From Helicoverpa zea (lineage: Eukaryota > Arthropoda > Insecta > Lepidoptera > Noctuidae), in assembly GCF_022581195.2 (NCBI RefSeq), contig NC_061455.1, positions 4,088,120 through 4,152,119 on the forward strand: a DNA stretch of 64,000 nucleotides, in the 5' to 3' direction. Below the pieces are notes generated by a model. It had not been told where the DNA came from. It was given only the letters and a program-made list of their open reading frames with translations, and searched no databases. Below, in pieces: positions 53,101 to 64,000 of this stretch. The translations under genes and the position numbers were made by a program. Numbering within the stretch: the first letter of the stretch is position 1; each line of letters starts with the position of its first letter.

Positions 53101-56100
53101 ATAGCATAATAAACTCGGGATTGACTCTATTTGAGTCAGGGTTGTCTATGCAGTCAGTAGATACTAATAAAATACGTTTGAACTTTTTCCCACTGTTATT
53201 CGAATTTTAGAAATAAATCACCCATAGTTTAATTTGCATGCAATTTCATTTACGAAATATGTAGGTATGAAAATTGATCAAATTCATTTAAAAATTAAAT
53301 ACAAATAGTTTGTTAAAATATTATTTACCATAATAGTTGTAGTTAGAGCCACAAAAATCTTAATATTAAACAGTCTTTGTCGCCTATGCTATATCACTTC
53401 CTACATAGCTAATTGCAGCAAACAGCAAGCTAGTGCTTCAGTCTACTGGAGACTAGGCTGCTAATCTGTGGTGACCAGTCGCTGACGCCCCTAACGTTGA
53501 GTAGATTATTAAATGCACCCTGCCGGGCGAAGCCACTAACTCCCGCATTATGGACAATGCTCTTGTACCAGTAAAACCACAGAACATATAAAAATATTTC
53601 GGAGATCGCCTTCTGATTGTTATAATATAAGCTGAATCATTTGACAAGCAGAAATTTCGCGGTTTAGATCACCAAACACGAAAAAAATAACGAATGTTCC
53701 AAAACATTATCTGAGTGCAATAAACAAGGAATACTAAAGTTGATACGGATGACAGAAAATAGGCAGTTAAACAGCCACAATATTTGACAGTGAAGTGATC
53801 TTACCTTCCATTCATTGATATAAATTCCGTGCTAACGCCGTGCAAAGTCCGCGGGATCACAACACTATACCGTAAGCCTATCAAAACATAATCGGGATAA
53901 CTCATTGGACATCTAGCATGCCGGCCGCTCAACCTCGCCTTAACATACGACTAGCAATAATAAACTCTAAAACTTCATATACAAAGTAAACTTTCCGGGA
54001 ATACAAATACTTGGCAAGAATATGCGAAGTGAAATAAATTTTGTAATTGAAATGCGTTAATACCGTATCTCTTGTTTACTGAAACAAATTCAGCGTGTGA
54101 GATTATTGCGAAGACTACCGGTTGGGATCGGGCCAGCCGTGGTTACAACATGACAATGTTATTTAATCATGTAATTATAGCAACATTTGCTTGTATTGTA
54201 AATGTCAATATTGATGCGATGCTTTAGCCGACTTAGCGATGTCAAGGTGCTTTATGATAAGTTGAGTCATTTCGCTAGACTAAATTATTTTCTTTGTTTT
54301 TGGTTTAAAATTAGATGCGATGACTACTTGCTACATTGGAAACAAACTACCTAATGTATCTGGTATCATAAACTTAATATTTTATCATTCTGAGATTCTT
54401 CGATTTAACGCAATAGATGTAACTCTCGGTGCTCAAACATGCGCAAAGTTAGTTTCCAACGACTTCTACGTAACTTTCATAATGTAATCTTTTCATATTT
54501 TGCATGAACTTTGGTTTGCACAAAGGGAACAAACAGTAATTGTGGGCACAAACGGGCCACTGCTAATACAGCTCTGTCAGAGGCTAGAGTTAGTTCTTGC
54601 ACGCGTGACCAGTGTGTAAAAACAAGGTAAATCTCGCTAAACTGTTTGCATGCAACGAGACAGGCGACAGGGACGTGCACTAAAAGCATCGCAAAAACAG
54701 ACCGAGAGCCGGTGGGGCGAGCCGTTTTCACGTAAAATAAATAATGTTCCGTGCCGCCTGCCCTGTCGGCGGACGCGTTTGATACACGCCTTTTTTACAC
54801 ATGCACACACTAAAATGTTTTCACATCTTAAAACTATTCGTTTGATTTACTTACTTCTTTTTTCAGAGTTCTAGTTTATTTTTGTTTTAGCTGTAACTTT
54901 GGAACTATATTTTCCTTGTTTTAATGCATTAGGATATTTCAATATAATTTATGTATGACCTTTTCTTAGCATCCGTAACGACGTGGATTCTGACTTCAGA
55001 CAAGAATTAATATTTAGAAATAATGTACAAAGGAAATTGAGGCAAGACTGAAGTGAGATTATTTCACAAAGTAACGATCATCTTCGCTCTGACGCTGGAA
55101 TATTACCAAGGATTATCAACATCTATTCTAGACTACCTAAGATCTCACGGAATAATATTATGTATCTCACTAGAAATCATAACAAGTAGTTGAGTTTACG
55201 ATAATATTCTGACTAGTTCATATAATACGTCAATAGTAAAATGATGTGTTTGTGTAGTGCGTAAGATGGATGTTGTAATTGGACGTCACGCTACACATCG
55301 ACAGGGCGGTCTCGTCGTGTCAAATGAAATGTGTCAAGAGCTGTTTCACGGACGATTGGCGGCGACGCGCAACGACGCGGCCCGTGTCGCTTCGTTTCTC
55401 AGAAAGGAAAACTGCCGGGGGCGGTTTTACAAATTGCCGCAAAAACTAAACCCAAATTATGGTTGTAATCACTGTTGTGTGATGTGTTATTCTGAACGAG
55501 ATGAAAGAAATACTTCGACGACAAATGAAATGTCGTCTGTTTTGTACACAATAAGACAGTGTAAAAGTATGACAGTAAAAGTTTACTGAAGACATGAAAC
55601 ATTTTAAATAACAACTCAAATAAAAATGTGGTTTTATTTGCAAGGAAGTGCGTGTTAAAGAAAACAAAGCTAAACATATCATATTTTACAGACGCTAATT
55701 GAGTCAATAAGCAGGCAATGACCCTAATGAGTTGGTAACAAAAATAATGTTCAACGATTTATCGGTGCGCGCGCGCACAGATTTATTAGACGGCGCGCGG
55801 CGCGGCGGCGCTGCGCGGACGAACGAACCATAATCCCCTGTTTAGGGCTGTCTTAATTACATTATTGCTCAATAATAATTATGTCTTTTTCAGTCATTAT
55901 TTTTTTAGATATTTTTTACTATTTAAAATTAGTAAATTCTTTTATAAATTCTCTCGTATGTTATACATATTAAGCAATCATGTTCATATTAGTCAATATG
56001 GTTTCTTCATTTTGGATTACGGGGCAAAAGTGAAATAGACCACAGTGGGAATATATCGCACAAAAGCAAAAGTATTTCACTGTTGATTTATCAAAAGTAT

Positions 56101-59100
56101 AATGTAAAAAGGTTATGTACGAGACTTTGTAATTCACAATTGAATACTCCTCTAAAACAATGTAAGTTGGTAATACGTAATGAAGTAACCTATCTCGATC
56201 GATCCAGTTCTAGACTATTGCACAATACAACAAAGCCTAACGGAAACGATAACCGGCACTCGACAAAGCACTTGAAGTTCAATAATGATAAAGGTTGAGA
56301 CGCGCCGCAGCCCTAGCATACAAACGAGAATGTTTTGAAGAACACACGCGTATGATCCAGTGCAGTCGAGTACCGAATACCTAACACTTGAACCAACGCG
56401 ATCAACTCATAAAGTATCGATTTACACGTATCTGCATGTGATAACCGAGTAATTAATTGCCCACGGTGTATTTGTGGCGAATCACTACTCGCTTGTGTTA
56501 CGGTTAGCTGCAAATTATTATACCAGTGGAATTTTCAGCTTTATCCGTCGTCCCGTTAAATCTATTGCCTGTTTTCAAAGTTGTGTATGAAGTATGCATT
56601 TCTGAAATCCTTATGTGAAATAGCATCTTATATGAATACTTAAAGGTATTTAATCTGCTTACAAGAGAGTTTCGCTTAATATTATTTGTATCAAAGAAAA
56701 AGCTCTGTAAATTACTCTCTTAAAGCACCAATGACTTCGCTAATAATGACAGATAATATTTCAATAAATCGGTTGTGAGTTTTTTTTCTCTTTTTTGTAC
56801 ATGAATGACTGCAACCCTGAGAATTAATTAATAAAACTTTTATGTTTCCACTATTACGTTTCTGAAGTTTATAATTGATGACAAACGAGCATTGGCAAAT
56901 TCTGCAAGATTCTCTGTATTAGATATTCAAAATGAAAAAAGATGTGATTTATCTCAGTTAGTTCATTTAAAACTCTATTAATCATGTCGTGATGAAATAT
57001 GCGCGAAAATAAAACAATTTTATATACTTTCAGTACGACACTGTATAAAAAATGTATTCGATTACGTTCGTTATTAAAATACATGTAAATAAATTCTAAG
57101 AATTCGTCCGATACACATGTTCAAGAGATTAACCAAACTAACCACTCCACATGCCAAAGAAACCGTAAAGTATTCTATGAATTCAGTACAAGCTAAACAC
57201 TACAAACTCGCTTGCAACCACAGAATCTCTAACAGGGGCCTTCGGAAACTATTGACAGTGAGTGTGGATGCGATCAGACTTAAGCCGGGGATTATGAAGA
57301 GACCGAAATAGACGCATCAAATCCTCGAGGATTAAGGGATTCCGTGTTCCGTCGGCCGGCACGGCACAAAAATACCGAAGACGCGCCGGATGCGACGATT
57401 AGCCTAAACATCTAGCTCGTTAATATTGTAATGCACTCGCGTCTGTCACACTGCATGCAACGACATAAAAACTGAAAATGTGACACCCAATTTTACCTCC
57501 GCATGCATTTGATACTGAGGGGCCTTAATAATAAGTCCTGAACCTATCTGTAAGTGTCGTTATACGTAGGTAGATATCTTACCCTAACTCGTGCTTCCGT
57601 AAGGTTGGTCCACATGGCGATTTCTTCACGCGTGGACATGTCGGGGTAGCGGTTCCTGGCGAAGGTGGCTTCAAGCTCCTGCAGCTGTTGGCTGGTGAAG
57701 TGCGTCCTCTGGCGGCGCTGTCGCTTGTTCTTCTTGTCACCCTTGTCGTCCATTGACGGCTCATCGGGCCCGACGCCGGGAGTCGTTGACTCCGTCTTTA
57801 TCGTCGGCTCAGACGTCAGTGGACGATTGCCTGAACAGATAGACGGAGTTAGTTCCAAGTTTAATAGCTTAAGTTCGTAGCTACTACAAGTTCATTAGCG
57901 AAGCTTTGGTCGAGTTTATGTTGATTTTGAATCTTTAATTGCATGTGTGTACGTCGTACGAAAGCACTGTATTAAAAGTACAGTCATAAACTCCGAAATT
58001 GCTAAAGAAAGCTGTAAAATAAAAACGAGGTTCCAATTTAGCACTCGTTATACTAAGTATAATCCAAAAACAAAAAGAAACAATCAAAACAAAATGTTAC
58101 GTAAAAGTATTTTCCCATTTAATATTATTTAGATAAAAATATAGAATCAGGGCCACGGCCGGCGAGTACCAGTAGCAAGCCCATAATGCGGTGGAGGATT
58201 AGACGCAAGCGCACCTAATACTTTTACGACAGTGCCGTAAATTCGTTGATCTCGATGAGCGACGTCACACTTCATATAATTTATATCACTTACATGCAAT
58301 AAAATCTATTTTCGGCACATATTTTGATAGGCAGCGGTAATAGTAGTGTAAAACGAACGTGTTTTCGAAAGAAAATTAGTGTTAAAGAAATTGTTAGCTA
58401 TTAACTTTTAATGTCGTTATATTTTTAATAGACTTAACATAAAATATTCCAATAAACTTCTACAGCCTTACTTATAAACGTGAATTAAATGTATACTTAA
58501 GGGCTGTTTAAGAAAATTCTTACTTATAAACGTAGCTTAAGCATGTCTTAACTAACATTTAATCACTACTTAAGACATTAAGTAGTGATTAGTTAAAATG
58601 TTGCTTAGTAGGTGATTAGAGATTTTATAAGTAAGGGGGCTAAACTCTAACTTTTCATAAAGTACCTAAGGTAATAAGGTTCTTGAAGGTAAATTTGACA
58701 AGCATCATCATCTACATCTTCTTTCTTTGACTATCGTGTACCTATCAACTTAAAATCAATTTCCTCCCAAATTATATCAAAGCAAAAAATCAACTAGCCC
58801 TATAAAGTACCTTTATCTAATAGACTGTAAACAGTACATTGAACACCAGTGCAGTTTTTACAACAGCCATCACCAACTATTGAAAGTACTACCGCATGAT
58901 TGTACAATGTTAAAATTCCCTCGAAAACGGTATCGAGCGAGGGGACAAGTGATACCGTGTTGTTATTACATCAATTCGTTACTGATAACGCGTCGATCGC
59001 AATCAAGCCGCGTATATTGGCTTTGCTCGAAATCCCTGTGTCAATGTACCTATTGTCTCTAGTGCAATAGAGGTCACTACTGAATAACTATCGGTGTCAA

Positions 59101-61924
59101 AAAGCTGCGCGGTTGCGCTCCCAATCGATTGAGGTTCTATTAGATTGTGGTTCGATGTAGTGCTTGTAATCTGAACGATTGCTTTAGTTCATTTGAACTT
59201 AAAGTTTATTGTAAAAACCGAAATAAAGACATGTATTTTAATTTTAGTTTGATTGCAAATATAGCAGTTCTTCTAATTTGGCAAGTTTCAAGTAAGCAAG
59301 CTGCGTGTTCCTTTTCTATTTTGTGAAAAGAAAAAATATAACAATAAATCTAACATAATTATTTTTCAAAAAAGCAAGCGATTTGTTTTACAATATAATT
59401 AGGCAATGAAAAGTTTCGACAGCTACCGTAGCGAAGCACGGCGATATGAATAACATTGTTTATTTTATGTTGATAATAAATTGTTTTAACTTGTAATTTC
59501 ATTTATTACATATCGGATTAACGTTAACATTTTTATTGCTAGCATTTATCTTGATTGAACATTGTTAAATAATCATTATTGGCTGATATTGTACCTACTG
59601 AAATACTAGGTTGTCGTCATAAAATTATGATAGTTGGAGATACGCACGAATAGTTTTGTATTTACAATGTTCATGTTTATTTTTCCAAAATCATAAAAAG
59701 GATATAAAATTCCTACAGGCACATACCACAAACCTACGTCGATTAACAAGACAAGTGGGTAGGTTCAAGTATATAAAGGTGTTTATTTCACGAATAGATT
59801 TCGTCCATATTGCTGAAAAATGGCAATCACAAATCGGTAGGTGTCTTGAGTCTCATTGGTGTATGTGAATAATGAACAAGGCGGGATTATGGACTCAAAG
59901 GTTACGCACCCGGCTACCGATGCCATCCTCAACTGCGATCATTATCCGCCCATAATGTAGGGCTGGCGCGAAAATTTGCAAAGTTAGACATGTACGTTTA
60001 ATTTACAAGTATTTATATAGTAACCCTTCTTATTTTCCAGCAGGCTTTAGAGACAGCCTTATGTTGAATAATGAAATTGATTGGATTTAGATTCAAATTT
60101 ATCACAGAATATAAATGACAGTAAATTGTTTATTCGTTAAATGTTGCGAGCGTGCTAAATGATGACGATCTCTAAATTAACTTTAACTTACTTTACTCTC
60201 GTATATGAAACCTCGATCAGTAAGAAAATTATCCCCAAACTTTTACAGGCCATGGACCCTAATAGAATACCCTGACGTTCAGTGTTTAGCTGCGACAACC
60301 CTAGATAAGTCCGATACGCGTCGATAACACATCGATAGCGGTTATCAGCGATACGCTTTGAGCGTTCGCCGACCCATCCATCATTTCGAACTAACCTTTG
60401 CGTTAGTAGGTAACATATTTAATCTATGCCTTTGCGTTTGGCCGACATGACAAGAGCTGGTTGGTAAACAGCGTAGTTACATGTGTTACCGATATCAGAA
60501 TATGTTGCCACTTCAAAGCCGACACTCGATTTTGATAAAACACGCGACGTTTCCTTTAATGTGTTTACTTTCAAATAGTTTACAACGAGTGTACATTCTT
60601 ACTATAATGATTCTTATCGCAGGGCTTCAAATGTAGGATGCGAGTAGTATTTATACACAGTCACTGCTACGATTTTTATGATAGCTAAGAATTAAGTTGC
60701 AAGATTTTTATGGCTTATAATATTGACAAGGATTTAAGTATCAATTCTGCAAGCTGTACAATTAATAAATCTTAAAAACAAGTAGATGAGTCAAAGCTTA
60801 TTTTTTTCTATTTATTTTACAAAATGTATTCAAGATTCATGTAGGTAATGACATAATTCATAGGTACTCTTATTTTGCCCTAACATATAAGTCCATTTTT
60901 ACCTAAGACTTATAGTAATCCTAATCTCATCCAGCATTGCGCAAATGCGATCGGTTGTCGTCTCTATAACGTAATCTTGATATGCTGATAATTGCCCTAT
61001 TAGACCTTTACTACCTATTTGATAGTTATTATAGGATATATATTAATTAATGTTGTATTATGATAATTGGCAATTGGTTATTGTTCTGGTAGCAAATTAA
61101 TTATTCAAATTGTGTGCTGCTGTAATGACAAGTGTTACGTAATCACATTTCATAAAATAAAGGTACGATTATCATAGCACTACGTAGCACACCTATAGAA
61201 AAAAAATCTGTGAATACTAATCAAATCAGCCAGTATAAATAAAAGAGCAATTAGCAGTACGGCGACAAATAGTGCACAAAGTTAGGGCTCTGGCACACCG
61301 CGCGTCGTGCTCCCGCGGCTATTTGTGAAAGCATTAGAATAACGCGCGGCCGTATTTGCCATAGATTTCCCTACGCTTTACTGGGTTTACTTTCAGTTTT
61401 AAGCTTGTCACTTTGTGTGGTCCACCAATTAAATTGCTTTGTTTTTAGTCTGTAAGAGGAGAGTTCTTTTAATAATAACAATGTGACAGTATTTCAATTC
61501 TGAATAATCAGTTTCGAGTGACGTGAATCCAGTAAGCTCTAATTTTGTTACTATTATATTTTCACAGTTATGTGTTTTAGTAGCAATATGTGAAACACAC
61601 AACTATGTATAAAATAACTTTTTAAAACTGTAACTCAAAGTACAATAATGTTCTGCGCATTATGAAAGGTTCTTACTTATCATTCATCGAAGTCTGATTG
61701 CGATCTTAGTTGAAAGTGCTATTCAAATAAAAGAAGCAAATGCTCTAACTATTAAATATTACATATCTGGAAAGTTGACTTACAAAAATACTCACTGTCG
61801 TCAGTGGGTTTGCGGTCGCGGCGCGGGCGAGGCGGCGCGTATAGTGAGGACTGCTCCACACCGGAGCCTACTGACGCTAGAGATGAGTGACCGCTGTCCC
61901 GGAACTCGCCTGTCTCCGCCCATA
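50128..61924 (-). CDS. Ptx1: Pitx/Ptx1 paired-like homeobox transcription factor, last three coding exons
   Basis: Exons are 61796-61924 (PTDD... end), 57583-57830 and 50128-50706, joined in phases 1 and 0 with good GT-AG sites; 317 residues to the stop are in the window. The first exon is Ser/Pro-rich (RDSGHSSLASVGSG). The second starts SNRPLTSEPTIK, then a lysine-rich run and the homeodomain QRRQRTHFTSQQLQELEATF to ARVR. The third starts VWFKNRRAKWRKRE. The intron lies between homeodomain residues 46 and 47, and residue 50 is lysine, the bicoid/Pitx class recognising TAATCC. After it come an alanine tract, GFSTQFNGLMQPF, YPYNNWAAK, TKSFPWP, a glycine-rich tract, the OAR motif SSSIASLRLKAKQHSS and the end PLAACQYAG. 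All are Pitx hallmarks. The upstream exon must supply one base and lies beyond the window or was not recognised. Confidence 0.96.
50707..57582. other. Pitx homeodomain intron (6.9 kb), CpG-rich patches
   Basis: No other gene was recognised. CpG-rich patches at about 51010-51470, 51880-52020 and 55770-55830 stand out from AT-rich surroundings. The first holds TAATTGCGGCC and GATAAG sites and a C/EBP palindrome. The last is followed by a run of homeodomain-like AT sites (cttaattacattattgctca). These are enhancer candidates by composition and position only. Confidence 0.5.
51374..51383. promoter_or_regulatory. C/EBP palindrome ATTGCGCAAT
   Basis: An exact optimal C/EBP site within the CpG-rich patch near the 5' edge of the C-terminal exon (Pitx intron). 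A close variant, ATTGCGCAAAT, is at about 60936. Sequence match only. Confidence 0.4.
57831..61795. other. Pitx upstream intron (4.0 kb), nothing coding
   Basis: AT-rich with small GC-richer blocks near 58140-58270, 59870-59970, 60290-60470 (several TCGATA/GATA words) and 61260-61380. No gene or clear transposon was recognised. The blocks may be regulatory. Confidence 0.5.
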
Positions 61925-62030
61925 CTGGATAAATGAAAATAATGTTAAGTATTATACTAAGAAACACCAGGAACATTTGTAGTGGGCTCAAGTATTTACT
62001 GAAAGGAAAGAAAGAAGAAAGAAAATAAGT

Positions 62031-62280
62031 TTTATTGCACGTTTAAAAACGCATATACGCATGTACAATATGGACATAATAGAAAAAAAATGTAAGAGGA
62101 AAATATGCGTCTTGAAACGCGGCATACGGCCCTAGCAGACAGAGTGGGACTCTGTCTCGTTTCGGGTCGCAGCATTCGCGCTGTTTTTCAGTGATATTGG
62201 AACCGGCCACCAAGGCGGCTTTCAGTGGTTTATTTGGTTGAATATGACATGAGTTGCAATTAGTCATGCAGTGTCATCAG
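62031..62280 (-). repeat. Probable retroposon fragment with AATAAA end
   Basis: The minus strand has an open stretch (KPLKAALVAGSNITEKQREC, CDPKRDRVPLCLLG) that runs into 'gtgcaataaaact' and then a (TTTC)n run. The layout of open frame, poly(A) signal and simple tail suggests a retroposed 3' end. I do not recognise the protein. Confidence 0.35.
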
Positions 62281-64000
62281 TTGAAAAAGTTAAACTATTC
62301 GGGCATGATTTATAGTTTTCTCCAGTAAACAATAGATATGAATGTAATTTTCTTTTTTCATCTGGTTTCTATTAAATGATAACTAGGTATTTGTGGTATT
62401 TTAATGAAATGAAACTTGTAATCTTGTCATTGATAATTACATTAGTAGATAACAAGATGTTACAACAAAGGCTACAACAAAGTATCTACCTGTGTGAAAT
62501 ACACTTGTCACCTTAAATGTTAAATATCTTAAAATATACTATTTGAACTAGGTTGTTTGGCATCATGTACTCGTATGAATGAAGTGTCGTATTTAAACAA
62601 TTCATTAAGCAACTGAATAATATATTCTTACGCATGTAAAATAAAGTAATGCTAATTGATCACCTTGTCTTAATGTGGAATAAATTATTTAATTTATAGG
62701 TACTCAGATACAATTTAATCGTTTCATATAAGAGAAAGCTCGGCGATGTGTAATCAAGGAAGCGAAACACAAAACGTGGATGCTTCCATAAATTCAATTA
62801 AGGTAACTAATAGCCGCATTATTTAACAAGGATATCTTGACAAAGTAATGTATTCGTTGAACGACGATGACGCCCCGCTGCTTGCAGTGTAATTAAGTGT
62901 CCCCGAACACTTGTTAACAAATTAGTCACTGGAGACGCGATCGTGTGAGCGCGCCCTTATTTATAGCGCTCGCCATATGAGACCAACATATGCATGGTTT
63001 TTTGTAAAACATTTTATGAATGTGAAAAACAATAAAAATCTAACGATTATAATATTTCAATGTAATTGTGTTTTGGACTGGTTGTTGTGGTTAGGAGTCT
63101 ATAATTTTTCCATGTCATGTGAAGTTCATATCAAGTATTGAATATTTATTGATAATTAGACTTTATGATATGTAATTAATAATTATGATTCCAACGAAAA
63201 ACTTTCATATTTGCTTTTTAGCCTTGGCTTTACATTGGAGATTGACGAGTTTTTCTTTTCAGTTAATTTTCATTACAAAGTAAAACGCACGTTATTTTCC
63301 ATTGTTAAAATGGTTATAACTGATTTTTTACCGATGTTTATTTAAAGTCGTCTTCGCTGTAACGTGCGCTGATCCCATTGTTTTGGGAAAAGTCACGAAC
63401 TCACAATTGATAGCTGGGAATGCTGTCAGTAATTACAATTAAAAATGTGACCGCATTGTCATTCTTTCTTTATTTTAATGTTCTGTTTATTTTTAATTTG
63501 AAGAATAAACGTTCTACTTAATTTAACATGTATTGTAGAGTAGACAAAATTAAAACAATAAAATGCTAGGTATTTGTCTTACGTAATCACTAATCAATTA
63601 TAATATAATTTAGAATAGTGCAGATCCTGAAGTATCAAAAGTATAAAAAATACGTACTACAGTATATTATATTCCCTGAAACATCGTGTTAAAATGGGCA
63701 ATAGTGAAACTAGAAAGAAAACTTTCAGTTAAGCGCTTATAGTGAATGCTTAATTGTTGTTGTTAATACTCGCACATATCAAAACGTCATTCATGAAAAC
63801 TTTCATGGAAGACGGAGCTAAAGCAATTAGCAATTCATATAGCATGCTAAACACCTGCGGTTATTTTAAACTGAATACAATTAGTGTACGTTATCATGTC
63901 AGTGTAGAACAAACGTCGGTCCGCACAAACGTATTTACGAGTACCTACATTAACAAGGAACGCGTACAAATAAATTTTATGTTTGCTGCGTTTGATAACG
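62281..64000. other. AT-rich right end, no feature recognised
   Basis: This is probably still within the Pitx gene, whose first coding exon is not visible. One GC-richer block at about 62860-62970 (gtgtaattaagtgtccccga, then cacttgttaacaaattag) could be regulatory. Confidence 0.45.

Noticed and set aside
55266..55589. 107-codon plus-strand frame inside the Pitx intron
   Set aside because: A CpG-rich patch with no recognised domain or conserved motif; could be chance or regulatory DNA.
50707..61795. Enrichment of TAATCC/GGATTA (Pitx target) sites in Pitx introns
   Set aside because: I noted about five in 11 kb, which is roughly the chance expectation for a 6-mer on two strands.
61752..61991. 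Pitx start codon at 61923 or an ATG-initiated frame extending past 61924
   Set aside because: The ATG at 61923 is in another frame, and sequence upstream of ccag|tat is a pyrimidine-rich intron end; the exon starts in mid-codon.
1..64000. CRISPR array, operon-type gene cluster or bacterial-style terminators
   Set aside because: The DNA is eukaryotic with spliced genes; tandem repeats at 2799 and 47971 have no spacers.

Overview
The window is AT-rich animal nuclear DNA. Genes are split by many GT-AG introns and there is dense transposon debris. Everything fits a moth or butterfly (Lepidoptera), probably near the noctuid moths. The evidence is an insect-type saposin precursor, a Pitx homeobox gene, tRNA-headed SINEs, and the 'ccactgctgg-cataggcctc' type repeats familiar from lepidopteran genomes. 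No bacterial, viral or organellar genes were seen.

Three genes can be supported. (1) On the + strand, 4690-6193 carries the last three coding exons of an NME5-like protein: a nucleoside-diphosphate-kinase-like domain followed by a Dpy-30 motif, a cilium and sperm-tail radial-spoke type protein. Its N-terminal exon was not found and probably lies left of the window. (2) On the - strand, 34520-7493 is a complete prosaposin (Saposin-related) gene. I reconstructed 20 coding exons with consistent splice phases, giving 978 residues: a signal peptide, two saposin-A domains and eight saposin-B domains, the first of which lacks its first cysteine pair. (3) On the - strand, 61924-50128 holds the last three coding exons of Pitx/Ptx1: a Ser/Pro-rich N-terminal part, a K50 homeodomain split by an intron, and a C-terminal exon with the OAR motif. 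Its first exon(s) lie right of the window.

The NME5-like and prosaposin genes are tail to tail, with facing poly(A) signals only about 25-35 bases apart. Prosaposin and Pitx are on the same strand, separated by about 15 kb without a recognisable gene. That gap starts with a cluster of CTCF-like motifs and contains short CpG-rich patches, an exact X-box and small tandem repeats.

Most of the unusual material lies in prosaposin introns. Intron 18 (10299-15377) holds a nested stack. A P-superfamily element has imperfect terminal inverted repeats, an exact 8-bp target duplication and a broken THAP-domain exon. It is interrupted by a 3.45-kb element with mirrored subterminal repeats that I cannot assign to a family. 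That element in turn contains SINE, Helitron-like and other fragments and a 177-bp-armed foldback with one mismatch between its arms. Other introns carry a LINE 3' end, several small inverted-repeat elements, a SINE with a 14-bp target duplication and a miRNA-sized perfect hairpin. These structures were read by eye; family names for repeats are inferences from structure and memory, not database hits.
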